This document shows positions 6,842-15,077 of a stretch of 28,413 bases of DNA, one piece after another. Every line of letters starts with the position of its first letter. Position 1 is the stretch's first letter. A program made the translations under genes and the position numbers. The notes beneath the pieces are model-generated. The model was not told the DNA's origin and did no database searches. It saw nothing but the letters and a program-made list of their open reading frames with translations. The stretch comes from Candidatus Minthenecus merdequi (lineage in GTDB: Bacteria; Bacteroidota; Bacteroidia; Bacteroidales; Paludibacteraceae). The DNA is taken from NCBI GenBank assembly GCA_018064385.1, contig JAGHVI010000080.1, positions 1 through 28,413 on the forward strand. Direction: 5' to 3'.

Positions 6842-8368
6842 TCAATTTCGGAAATAGACTCGTCTAACCCTTGGAGAGATTCCAGAAAGTACCTCATAAG
6901 GGATTGTACCCAACTTGTTTGCTATGTTTGCTATGGAGTGTTGATCATCAAAAACGACCACCTTATCGCCAACATTGACATTCATATCGGTCACATCAAC
7001 CATCATAAGATCCATGCATATATTGCCAATTGTTTTAACCTCACGACCATTGATGAAGACAGAACCATTGCCATTGCCAAGACGGCGGTCAATACCATCA
7101 GCATAACCAAGAGGAAGAAGTGCTACAAGTTTGTCAGTAACACAGACACCTTTGCGACCATAGCCCACAGTCTCGCCTGCAGAAACCATCTTGAGTTGCA
7201 TAATACGAGTTTGTAACGAACAAACATTATGCAACAAATCCATATTACAACAGTTATGTCCCCACAGACCTATACCAAGACGCACCATATCAAACTGATA
7301 TTGAGAGAATCGTTCAATACCTGCAGTATTGAGAATATGGCGTAAAATTCTGTGGTCAAATGAAGATTGAATATAGGCAGTGAGTCGGTCAAATAGTTCG
7401 ATTTGCGAAAGTGTGAACTGTTCCATATCAGGGTTAAACTCATCGGCTGCAGCAAGATGTGAAAAAATGGATTTTATTTTAACAACATTTTGGCTCTTAA
7501 TGATGCTAATCAAGAGATTAAGGTCATCGGCTACAAAGCCAGCACGATGCATACCAGTGTCAAGTTTGATATGAATGGGATAATCCTTTAGTCCACGGCA
7601 TTTAGCCTCGTTGATGATGGTTGTGAGAAATTGAAACGAGCAGACTTCAGGTTCAAGGTTGTATTTGAAAAGGTGAGGAAGAGCTGGTAGCATTGGATCA
7701 AGTACGAGGATAGGTGTCTTGATGCCAGCTTGACGAATCTCTACACCCTCATTGGTGAAAGCAACAGCAATATAGTCAACGCCATAGTGTTGAAGAGCCT
7801 GCGAGACCTCAATAGAGCCAGAACCATACGCAGATGCTTTCATCATACACATTAGTAAAGTATCCTTGGAAATTTTGCTTCGGAAATGGTCAATGTTATG
7901 AAAAAGGGCATCGAAATTGATTTCGAGGACGGTATCGTGTGCAAGTTGTTGAATATGGTTCAAAATACGTTCAGGCTCATACTCTTGGGCTATTTTTACG
8001 AGAATAGCCTCATGGTGAAGATTCTCGATAAAATCATTTGTCAAGAAAGCCTCTGTAGAATCGAAAAAAAGTTTATCCTCGATATCAAACATATCAGCAT
8101 TGGCATGCAGGTCTGGACCGATAAAAACAATACGATCAACTGTATTGGTACGAATAACCTGCTGGATGTTAACATAGAACATCTCGCATACCAAATCATT
8201 ACCCTCAATGTCAGAGATAATGAGGGTACGGTGCATGTTCTGGTTGGCAGATTGTTGTTCGAGAAAACTGAGAGCATGCTTGGTCAGAGATGTAAGATCT
8301 TGATTGTGACTATCACGAATGATAAGACAATCATTTATTCCAGCTTCAACTTCGTACCTCGGTCTCAT
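6842..8368 (-). CDS. alr: Alanine racemase with an N-terminal MurF C-domain remnant
   Basis: Interconverts L- and D-alanine for peptidoglycan. Residues about 145-508 are a complete PLP-dependent alanine racemase: K177 in MMKASAYGSG binds PLP, TGMHR is at 271-275, Y403 in VGYG is the second catalytic base, GYADGIDR is at 421-428 and GNICMD at 448-453. Residues 1-140 are not part of Alr. They match the C-terminal domain of MurF as found in the Bacteroidota MurF-Alr fusion (usually about 820 residues): MRPRYEVEAGINDC, the DSHNQDLTSL motif (fusion proteins normally have DSYNSD or DAYNSD), then a LIISD strand. The MurF N-terminal and ATP-binding domains are absent; fabD ends 3 bases upstream. So this is a truncated fusion, still expected to racemise alanine but not to ligate D-Ala-D-Ala. 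Confidence 0.92.
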   Translation of the reverse strand: MRPRYEVEAGINDCLIIRDSHNQDLTSLTKHALSFLEQQSANQNMHRTLIISDIEGNDLVCEMFYVNIQQVIRTNTVDRIVFIGPDLHANADMFDIEDKLFFDSTEAFLTNDFIENLHHEAILVKIAQEYEPERILNHIQQLAHDTVLEINFDALFHNIDHFRSKISKDTLLMCMMKASAYGSGSIEVSQALQHYGVDYIAVAFTNEGVEIRQAGIKTPILVLDPMLPALPHLFKYNLEPEVCSFQFLTTIINEAKCRGLKDYPIHIKLDTGMHRAGFVADDLNLLISIIKSQNVVKIKSIFSHLAAADEFNPDMEQFTLSQIELFDRLTAYIQSSFDHRILRHILNTAGIERFSQYQFDMVRLGIGLWGHNCCNMDLLHNVCSLQTRIMQLKMVSAGETVGYGRKGVCVTDKLVALLPLGYADGIDRRLGNGNGSVFINGREVKTIGNICMDLMMVDVTDMNVNVGDKVVVFDDQHSIANIANKLGTIPYEVLSGISPRVRRVYFRN

Positions 8369-8371
8369 ATT

Positions 8372-9247
8372 CTACTCATTGAGAGTAACTTCCTTATTGA
8401 TTTTTCGTATTAATCCACGGAGCACTTCGCCAGGTCCATATTCATAAAAATGGGTTGCTCCATCGGCTATCATATTCTGCACAGAGGCAGTCCAACGGAC
8501 AGGTGAAGTGAGCTGAGCAATGGAGTTTGCCTTAATTTCGTCTGCAACAATGTGCGGACGTGCGTCAACGTTTTGATAGACAGGACAAGTCGGATTACGA
8601 TAGGTCGTAGATTCAATGGCAGCAGCAAGTTCAATGCGAGCATTCTCCATCAAAGGAGAATGAAAAGCACCACCGACAGCGAGTTTGATGGCACGTTTTG
8701 CTCCAGCCTCCTTCATCTTGATGCATGCCTCGTCAATAGCCTCGTTTGTACCTGAGATAACCAACTGACCTGGACAATTGTAATTTGCAGGAACGACGAT
8801 GCCGTTTATTCTGCTGCACACATCTTCAGCCACCTCGTCAGCAAGACCAAGGACAGCTGCCATTGTGGAAGGGTTCATTTCGCAACACTTCTGCATTGCT
8901 AAAGCTCGTTTTAGGACAAGACGAAGTCCATCCTCAAAAGTGATAGCACCAGCGACAACAAGTGCGGAAAACTCACCAAGAGAGTGACCAGCCACCATAT
9001 CAGGACATAGGTTGCCACGAGTTGTGAGACATGATATTACAGAATGGAGGAAAACCGCAGGCTGAGTAACCTTGGTCTGACGTAGTTCCTCGTCTGAACC
9101 TTCAAACATAATGTCTGTGATGCAAAAGCCGAGTATATCGTTGGCAGTATCAAACATCTGACGAGCCATAGAGTCGGCATTATATAAATCTTTCCCCATA
9201 CCGGAGAATTGTGCTCCCTGACCAGGGAAAACAAAAGCATTCTTCAT
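8372..9247 (-). CDS. fabD: Malonyl-CoA:ACP transacylase
   Basis: Moves the malonyl group from CoA to acyl carrier protein for fatty acid synthesis. The 291-residue length is normal. It begins FVFPGQGAQ (oxyanion Gln 11), has the nucleophile Ser89 in GHSLGEFSAL and the catalytic His196 in GAFHSPLM. The stop is 3 bases before the alr start, so the two genes are very likely co-transcribed; that junction is unusual because the front of murF should lie there. The 169-base gap upstream (9248-9416) shows no consensus promoter and no clear hairpin, so how it is transcribed is unclear. Confidence 0.96.
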   Translation of the reverse strand: MKNAFVFPGQGAQFSGMGKDLYNADSMARQMFDTANDILGFCITDIMFEGSDEELRQTKVTQPAVFLHSVISCLTTRGNLCPDMVAGHSLGEFSALVVAGAITFEDGLRLVLKRALAMQKCCEMNPSTMAAVLGLADEVAEDVCSRINGIVVPANYNCPGQLVISGTNEAIDEACIKMKEAGAKRAIKLAVGGAFHSPLMENARIELAAAIESTTYRNPTCPVYQNVDARPHIVADEIKANSIAQLTSPVRWTASVQNMIADGATHFYEYGPGEVLRGLIRKINKEVTLNE

Positions 9248-9416
9248 TTATTTTTGATGTCTTGATTAATTAAAAATTGATGCTGTATTCCTCATCACAT
9301 AAATCAACTGATGACCTAACTCATCATAAGTCCTATTGATGTGCGAAAAACAAACAGTGAAAGTTAATATATTCAAAAAAGCCAACCGCAAACCAAGCAA
9401 CTGACTTTTACATTGT

Positions 9417-9998
9417 TCACATCATAGCCACCTTACCAAGTGACTTACGAAGATTCAGCACAGCATAGTGCATACGACCTAAAATTGTATTGATAGATAA
9501 ACTCTTAAGAGTGGATATATCCCTAAAACTCACATTGTTGAAATAGTGAAGACTGATAACCTCACGCTGTTCGTCTGAAAGCCGTGCTACCGCCTTTTCG
9601 AGAGAAAGAAAACGTTCCTCTGATTCAATGTACTCACAATAGGAATCGTCCACAATTACTTCGCTCAAGTATAATTGTACCTCATCATCGATATTGCAGT
9701 ATGAGCACTGAGCTTGTAGAGACCTATAGTAGTCAAAAACGATGTTATGAGCCACACTAAGCATCCAATTTAACAACTTGCCCTTGTGGATATAGCGACC
9801 TTGTTTGAGGTTCAACATGACTTTAACATACGTATCCTGAACAAAATCTTCTGCCATTGCCGCATTTTTTACTATCGACATAACATACGAATAAAGATAC
9901 TCATTGTGTCTGTCGTAGATTGCTTCAAACGCCCGATTGTTTCCATTGACGAACATTGCAATCAATTGTTCATCAGACATTTCAGTCATGTTTTTCAT
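9417..9998 (-). CDS. ECF-type RNA polymerase sigma factor
   Basis: A sigma-70 family protein with only regions 2 and 4. Region 2 is DEQLIAMFVNGNNRAFEAIYDRH, then AEDFVQDTYVKVM, then LLNWMLSVAHNIVFDYYR. Region 4 is LSDEQREVISLHYFNNVSFRDIST through NTILGRMHYAVLNLRK. The linker between them is acidic. ATG 9998 (MKNMTEMSDEQL, 193 residues) matches the usual start of Bacteroides homologues; an in-frame ATG at 10046 would add 16 residues and also lies downstream of the promoter. No anti-sigma factor gene is adjacent, which is unusual for ECF factors but common for this short Bacteroidota group. Its regulon cannot be inferred here. Confidence 0.88.
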   Translation of the reverse strand: MKNMTEMSDEQLIAMFVNGNNRAFEAIYDRHNEYLYSYVMSIVKNAAMAEDFVQDTYVKVMLNLKQGRYIHKGKLLNWMLSVAHNIVFDYYRSLQAQCSYCNIDDEVQLYLSEVIVDDSYCEYIESEERFLSLEKAVARLSDEQREVISLHYFNNVSFRDISTLKSLSINTILGRMHYAVLNLRKSLGKVAMM

Positions 9999-10097
9999 TA
10001 CTTCTATATTTCGGATTTCCGACAATTCAGCCAGCGGAAATCGCATTAAAGGAGTAACATAGAATCAATAGGCAACATTGTTTTGGGTTTGACGCTG

Positions 10098-10129
10098 CAA
10101 ATTTACCGTTTTTATCTGATACCACCAAA
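10098..10129 (-). promoter_or_regulatory. Sigma factor gene promoter
   Basis: TTTG (10129-10126), 20 nt, then TAAATTTG (10105-10098) on the minus strand, an exact fit to the Bacteroidota consensus. It sits back to back with the tsaB promoter. Confidence 0.8.
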
Positions 10130-10194
10130 CATTTTACGATATTTTTTGTGGAAAAATTATAAGTCTCGTAATAGGTTTTCTCAAATATTATTTG

Positions 10195-10202
10195 TAACTT
10201 TG
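10195..10202 (+). promoter_or_regulatory. Promoter -7 box of the tsaB operon
   Basis: TAACTTTG followed by GCGGCAGATAATG, 27 bases before the chosen tsaB start. It is nearly identical to the PPOX gene promoter at 3848. No good TTTG lies 19-22 nt upstream, so the -33 element is weak. It would drive the eight-gene run up to 16823. Confidence 0.6.
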
Positions 10203-10229
10203 CGGCAGATAATGCAATCTGAAAGACGA

Positions 10230-10916
10230 ATGAATTTTTTACTTATAGAGACCTCTGCATCAATTTGTAGTGTAGCATTAGCAATAGATGGTAAGATTAT
10301 CAGTTCATATCGCAATGATGAGCCGATGCAGCATGCTATAGCATTGCCGCATTTTGTAGAGCAAGCACTTGCCGAAGCTCGGAACAGAAATGTTAGTATT
10401 GAGGCAATTGCTGTGAGTGGTGGTCCAGGGTCATACACAGGACTTCGTATAGGAGTTTCGACAGCCAAAGGACTTTGTTATGCTACTGGAGCAAAACTGG
10501 TTCAAGTCAGCACATTGCAACTCATCGCACTAAGATTTACCAAAGAATACAACAAATTGAGGTCAGATGCAATTATACGTCCAATGATTGACGCAAGAAG
10601 GATGGAGGTCTATACACAGTCGTTTACCGTTGGAGGACAATCTTGCAGTGAAGCAGAGACAATGATAATCACCCCTGAGACATTTGCAAACGAAAATTGT
10701 TCACTGTATTTATGTGGTTCGGGAGCATCAAAGTGCAAAAATGTGGTAAACAACGAAAAAGTTTTCATTATTGAAGGCATTGAGCCAATTGCTGACGAAC
10801 AGATGCTTATATTAGCTAATGAAGCAGTTGACAATGGATGTTTTGAAGACGTGGCATACTACGTGCCTTTCTATCTGAAAGAGTTTTACACTACAGCAAA
10901 ACCGATAAGCCAATGA
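10230..10916 (+). CDS. tsaB: tRNA threonylcarbamoyladenosine biosynthesis protein TsaB
   Basis: Part of the TsaBDE complex that makes t6A37 in tRNAs reading ANN codons. The protein has the ASKHA fold: an N-terminal FLLIETSASICSVAL strand pair, HAIALPHFVEQAL, and the conserved AVSGGPGSYTGLRIGVSTAKGL. The ATG at 10230 starts directly at the first strand and gives 228 residues, normal for the family; frames reaching back to 10083 would cross the promoter. Its stop overlaps the next gene by 4 bp. It is first in a compact plus-strand operon with replication, lipid, Maf and transporter genes. Confidence 0.95.
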   Translation: MNFLLIETSASICSVALAIDGKIISSYRNDEPMQHAIALPHFVEQALAEARNRNVSIEAIAVSGGPGSYTGLRIGVSTAKGLCYATGAKLVQVSTLQLIALRFTKEYNKLRSDAIIRPMIDARRMEVYTQSFTVGGQSCSEAETMIITPETFANENCSLYLCGSGASKCKNVVNNEKVFIIEGIEPIADEQMLILANEAVDNGCFEDVAYYVPFYLKEFYTTAKPISQ

Positions 10917-11374
10917 GCGACGTTCTAATGCCACGGCTGAACTTGCCTGACTATAGAGACAAAATTAGAGTACGCAACAATGAGGATAGGCAAGAAATTT
11001 TTGACCCAGTACGTCTTATATGGGTTGCGCTCACTCCCGAGGAGTGGGTACGTCAGAATATGACCCTATATATTTCAGAATGTTTGAAAATTTCATTTGC
11101 ACAGTTTGCAATAGAGGCTCAAATAACGTTCAATGGATTAAAAAAACGTTGTGACACAATAATATACGACAAGAAAGCAATACCACTAATAATTGCAGAA
11201 TACAAGCAACCAAGTGTAGCAATAACACAAAAGGTCTTCGACCAAATTGCGGTCTATAACTTGAAACTGAACGTACCATACCTAATAGTCAGCAATGGTT
11301 ATAATCATTATATGTGTCAGGTCGATAGAGAAAACAGACGTTACATATTTACAGACAAACTAAATTATGGCTAA
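10913..11374 (+). CDS. HsdR_N-like PD-(D/E)XK nuclease-fold protein
   Basis: A 153-residue protein resembling only the N-terminal nuclease domain of type I restriction HsdR subunits. Visible motifs are the conserved helix PEEWVRQNM (42-50), D81 in the CDTIIYD strand, E96 and K98 in IIAEYKQP (the E-x-K core) and Q111-Y115 (QIAVY, the QxxxY motif). So the catalytic residues of a PD-(D/E)XK nuclease appear intact. No helicase, HsdM or HsdS gene is nearby, so it is not a restriction system. It overlaps tsaB by 4 bp (ATGA) and holA by 8 bp. Small HsdR_N proteins next to holA recur in Bacteroidota; the role is unknown and could be in DNA processing. Confidence 0.8.
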   Translation: MSDVLMPRLNLPDYRDKIRVRNNEDRQEIFDPVRLIWVALTPEEWVRQNMTLYISECLKISFAQFAIEAQITFNGLKKRCDTIIYDKKAIPLIIAEYKQPSVAITQKVFDQIAVYNLKLNVPYLIVSNGYNHYMCQVDRENRRYIFTDKLNYG

Positions 11375-12392
11375 ATCCGTCTCGTACCAATCTATAATAA
11401 AAGAAATTGACAAACGTCAATTTCAACCAATATATATGTTGTATGGCGATGAAACGTACTACATAGACTTGCTATCAGACTACTTTGAGAACAAAATACT
11501 GACAAATGAAGACGAGCGAGAGTTCAATCTTTCGGTACTTTACGGAAAAGAAATCACTGTTGCAGATATAGTAATGAGTGCTAGCGAATGTCCTGTATTC
11601 AGCGATTACCGTATAACCATTGTAAAAGAGGCACAAAGCATAGATAAGCCAAATTGGGATTCACTTGTAGAATATCTAAAAGAACCTAATAGTCAATCAA
11701 TTGTAGTTTTATGCTTTAGAAAAGAGACAATAGACAGCCGATTGAAAGTTTTCAAAATCATATCAGACAAAGGTGTAATTTTCCAAAGTCAGAAACTGAA
11801 AGACTACCAATTGCCTGACTGGATAATCAACGCTGCAACAGCTAAAGGCTATTCAATTGACTTACGTTCAGCAGAGCTCCTTTCAGAATTTTTGGGTAGC
11901 AACCTTGGCAAGATTGTCAACGAAATTGACAAATTGGGAATAATTATGGAGAAACAGGGAACTAGCAACATTACACCTGAACTTATAGAGAGGAACATTG
12001 GCATATCAAAAGACTACAACAACTTCGAGTTAATCTCTGCAATAATAAAGGGAAACATACAACATGTTAATAGGATAATAGATTATTTTGCAGGAAATCC
12101 GAAAGCAAACAGCATAGCACAGACAACAGTGTTGCTGCACCGATTCTTTGCAGACTTGATGATATACCATTCATCACCAGACAAAAGTCAACAAGGAATA
12201 ATGCAGTTTGTCAAATGCAACTTTATGAGATATAACGAATTGAAGTTAGCTGCCTCAAGATATAACTCAGGTCGTACACTATATGTAATCGAACAGATTC
12301 GAGATATGGATGCAAAGTTCAAAGGATTTGGCGGGGGAACCATTACAAACAAAGATTTGTTACGTGAAACACTATATAAAATAATGCATTGA
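11367..12392 (+). CDS. holA: DNA polymerase III subunit delta
   Basis: Clamp-loader subunit that opens the sliding clamp. The 341-residue protein starts in the expected way: QPIYMLYGDETYYIDLLSDYF resembles the delta N-terminal LxGxExxLI pattern. It continues with a degenerate AAA+ core (SASECPVFSDYRITIVKEAQ, then SIVVLCFRKETIDSRLKVFK), the helical linker SAELLSEFLGSNLGKIVNEIDKL and a C-terminal collar domain ending GGTITNKDLLRETLYKIM. It overlaps the preceding gene by 8 bp and the next starts one base after its stop (TGA-T-ATG). Confidence 0.93.
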   Translation: MAKSVSYQSIIKEIDKRQFQPIYMLYGDETYYIDLLSDYFENKILTNEDEREFNLSVLYGKEITVADIVMSASECPVFSDYRITIVKEAQSIDKPNWDSLVEYLKEPNSQSIVVLCFRKETIDSRLKVFKIISDKGVIFQSQKLKDYQLPDWIINAATAKGYSIDLRSAELLSEFLGSNLGKIVNEIDKLGIIMEKQGTSNITPELIERNIGISKDYNNFELISAIIKGNIQHVNRIIDYFAGNPKANSIAQTTVLLHRFFADLMIYHSSPDKSQQGIMQFVKCNFMRYNELKLAASRYNSGRTLYVIEQIRDMDAKFKGFGGGTITNKDLLRETLYKIMH

Positions 12393-12393
12393 T

Positions 12394-13341
12394 ATGAAAG
12401 AATACCTAAAACTCATCAGAATACACAATTTGTTACTTATTGCTATTATACAAACATTTGTGTTTTTTACAGCTATATTACCAATTATTGGTCAATACGG
12501 CTTCGTATTGAATTTGCCATATTGGATTTTTGCATCGTTGGTTGTAGCTACCATTCTTATTGCTGCCGGTGGATTTGTCATAAACGAATATTTTGACATC
12601 AAAATTGACCGTCTGAACCACCCGGAAAGTGTCATTGTATCAAATATCATATCAAAGAAAGATACTATGCACATATATCAGATTCTGACTATTTCAGGTG
12701 TTATAATAGGTGTTGTAGCATCGATTGTGTTGAAGAGTTTTACTCTTGCCTTTATTTTCATAATTGTAGCAGGTTTACTTTGGTTCTACTCATCATCATA
12801 CAAAAGGATGCTTATTGTTGGTAATATAGTCATAGCGCTGATGTCAGCACTCGTGCCATTTGTACCAGCCTTTGCAGCAAAAGAACAATTGGTTCTTTCT
12901 TACACAGACATTATTCTTCAACTTCCGATAGTTCCATCCATATATACATTTTGCGGAGTGATGGCATTATTTGCATTTTTTGCGGTAATGTCAATTGAGA
13001 TACTCAAAGACATACGCGATGAGTATGGCGACCGAGAGATGGAATGTCACACAATTCCTGTGGTGTGGGGAGCAACCACATCGCGCATAATTACTACATT
13101 ATTTGTTTTACTAACATGTTGTATAGCTGTTTTGTCCACGATAAAAATATCTTTACCAAGTACGCTATCATTGAGATACACATTGTTTGCGATAGTATTG
13201 CCATCAATTTTTCTTCTTTATTTCGTATGGTCGAAGAGTTGCAAGGCCATAGACAACGCAATACATGTAAATAGGCTTATTATTCTATTGGCAGGACTCT
13301 ACCCTCTTGTATATTACTACATATTGAATACACCAAAATAA
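12394..13341 (+). CDS. UbiA family prenyltransferase (GGGP-synthase-like annotation)
   Basis: A 315-residue integral membrane prenyltransferase with about eight to nine hydrophobic segments. The first Asp-rich motif is NEYFDIKID (64-72) and the second is KDIRDEYGDRE (205-215); both bind the Mg-diphosphate of the prenyl donor. Bacteroidota homologues next to maf are usually annotated as geranylgeranylglycerol-phosphate geranylgeranyltransferase. That name comes from archaeal relatives and the real acceptor is uncertain; a quinone or haem prenyl transfer is also possible. It follows holA after one base and is followed, after 47 bases that include a copy of the dispersed motif, by maf. Confidence 0.85.
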   Translation: MKEYLKLIRIHNLLLIAIIQTFVFFTAILPIIGQYGFVLNLPYWIFASLVVATILIAAGGFVINEYFDIKIDRLNHPESVIVSNIISKKDTMHIYQILTISGVIIGVVASIVLKSFTLAFIFIIVAGLLWFYSSSYKRMLIVGNIVIALMSALVPFVPAFAAKEQLVLSYTDIILQLPIVPSIYTFCGVMALFAFFAVMSIEILKDIRDEYGDREMECHTIPVVWGATTSRIITTLFVLLTCCIAVLSTIKISLPSTLSLRYTLFAIVLPSIFLLYFVWSKSCKAIDNAIHVNRLIILLAGLYPLVYYYILNTPK

Positions 13342-13388
13342 ACTAAAAAGCCTTGAAATAAATTTATAGAACTCACTATAACAAAGTA

Positions 13389-13952
13389 ATGCTTATATTA
13401 GGATCGAAATCGCCAAGACGCAAAGCTCTATTAGAAGGGCTTGACATACAGTTTACAGTCAGAACCATCGATATAGACGAAACATATCCAGAGACATTAC
13501 AATCTGAAGAGGTTCCTCTATATATCGCAAAGATGAAAGCTGATGCATTCTGTGATTTAACAAAAGAAGATACATTGTTGACTGCAGACACTGTAGTAAT
13601 CGTTGATGGAAAAATTTTAGGTAAACCAGCTGACCGAGAAGAAGCCATAGCGATGCTGCAATCATTGCAAAATCGCACGCATACGGTAGTAACTGGAATA
13701 TGCCTGCGCAGACAAGACAAAATAATAAAATTAAAAGACATAACCAAAGTTCACGTTTCTACCTTATCAACTAATGAGATAGAATACTATGTTGATACAT
13801 ACAAACCATACGACAAGGCTGGTGCATACGGCATTCAAGAGTGGTTTGGATATATTGCAATTGACCATATTGAGGGTTCATACTTCAACGTAATGGGGCT
13901 TCCCACACACATAGTTTACAAAGCAATAAAATCGCTTGATTCGTCAAAGTGA
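13389..13952 (+). CDS. maf: Maf family nucleoside triphosphate pyrophosphatase
   Basis: Hydrolyses non-canonical or modified NTPs (dTTP/UTP-type Maf) and is linked to septum control. The 187-residue protein starts LILGSKSPRRKALLEG, the SxSPRR substrate loop. D67 in LTADTVVIVDGKILGKP is the expected catalytic acid, and GAYGIQEWFGYIAIDHIEGSYFNV holds the conserved C-terminal motif. The start lacks the short pre-strand extension seen in many homologues, but no earlier start was found in frame. Its stop overlaps the next gene by 4 bp (GTGA). Confidence 0.95.
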   Translation: MLILGSKSPRRKALLEGLDIQFTVRTIDIDETYPETLQSEEVPLYIAKMKADAFCDLTKEDTLLTADTVVIVDGKILGKPADREEAIAMLQSLQNRTHTVVTGICLRRQDKIIKLKDITKVHVSTLSTNEIEYYVDTYKPYDKAGAYGIQEWFGYIAIDHIEGSYFNVMGLPTHIVYKAIKSLDSSK

Positions 13953-15076
13953 ATCGCATAATAATCATATTATCAACTATATTATTGTTGTTATCATGCT
14001 CAAATAAAGACAGCAGAAACAATACTTCGCACACAGACGCATTTCATATGCAGTTATGTTACGCACAAGGATTTGACATATACCAACACCAAGAGTTCAT
14101 TGAGATACAACTCTTTAACCCTTGGAAACACGAACAAGTAGTTGAAACATACTACTTAGTCAAATCGGATACGGTTATCACACCGGAAAACGGCATACGG
14201 ATAAAAATTCCCGTACACCGAATAGCACTAACATCAGTAACCCAATACGAATTTATCTCATTGATAGATGAATGCAATTCAATAAAAGGCATTTGTTCAC
14301 CACAGCTCACGTACAATTCAACCATAGATTCTTTATACAAAGCAGGTAAAATTTCCAATCTTGGAGATGCTTTCAATCTCAACAAAGAGCGATTGATGAT
14401 GCTCGCACCAGATGTTGTATTCTCAACATTTTATAACGACAACATATCAGTTGATGTCAACAACGCAAGCACAGGAACCATTACGATATATGACAACGAA
14501 TGGACAGAATCAACGATACTTGCGCGTGCTGAATGGATAAAATTCGTTGCTGCATTCTACGACAAACTACAAATGGCTGATTCTATATTCAACAAAATAG
14601 ACTCCTCATATAAAGCGTCGCTATCGAAACTATCGCAAATAGTAGAGCGCAAATCCGTAATGATTGGAAACAACTTCAGAGGAACGTGGTATATGCCTGG
14701 AGGCAAATCATATATGGGCAATCTGTTGAGAGATGCAAAAGCCTCGTATCTTTATGAGAACGATTCAACATTAGGGTCATTAGCATTGAATTTTGAGCAA
14801 GTACTGAACGACTTTGCCGATTGCGACGTATGGCTAAATGCTCCAGTTTCAAACATAGGAATCTTGATTCAGATGGACGAGCGTCACGCCCTTTTTCGTC
14901 CTGTAAAGAGCGGAAATGTCTATGCATTCCAACGCAGGATGAAAACGTCAACAGCAAACGACTTTTGGGAATCTGGCATCGCACATCCCGATATAATACT
15001 GAACGATGTAATTTGGGCACTCTACCCAGAACTTCTTCCTGATTATCAACCAACATACATCAACAGATGTGAATAG
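13949..15076 (+). CDS. Periplasmic metal/cofactor-binding lipoprotein of an ABC importer
   Basis: Likely captures a ferric chelate, haem or cobalamin-like ligand for the permease and ATPase downstream. The 375-residue protein starts with GTG inside the maf stop (GTGA). The signal peptide is short and hydrophobic and ends in a lipobox, LLSC with Cys17, followed by Ser, so it is probably lipid-anchored. Typical helical-backbone binding-protein features are VHRIALTSVTQYEFISLIDEC, then ISNLGDAFNLNKERLMMLAPDVVFS, a long connecting helix, and the C-terminal lobe with ADCDVWLNA and HPDIILNDVIWALYPEL. No TonB receptor gene and no recognisable cobalamin riboswitch is present, so the ligand cannot be named. 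Confidence 0.88.
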   Translation: MNRIIIILSTILLLLSCSNKDSRNNTSHTDAFHMQLCYAQGFDIYQHQEFIEIQLFNPWKHEQVVETYYLVKSDTVITPENGIRIKIPVHRIALTSVTQYEFISLIDECNSIKGICSPQLTYNSTIDSLYKAGKISNLGDAFNLNKERLMMLAPDVVFSTFYNDNISVDVNNASTGTITIYDNEWTESTILARAEWIKFVAAFYDKLQMADSIFNKIDSSYKASLSKLSQIVERKSVMIGNNFRGTWYMPGGKSYMGNLLRDAKASYLYENDSTLGSLALNFEQVLNDFADCDVWLNAPVSNIGILIQMDERHALFRPVKSGNVYAFQRRMKTSTANDFWESGIAHPDIILNDVIWALYPELLPDYQPTYINRCE

Positions 15077-15077
15077 T

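Noticed and set aside
9380..9416. Terminator after the sigma factor gene
   Set aside because: The GCCAACC and CCAAGC stretches look like a stem at first sight but are not reverse complements of each other.
10913..11374. Type I restriction system
   Set aside because: Only an HsdR_N-like nuclease fold is present; no helicase, methyltransferase or specificity subunit is nearby.
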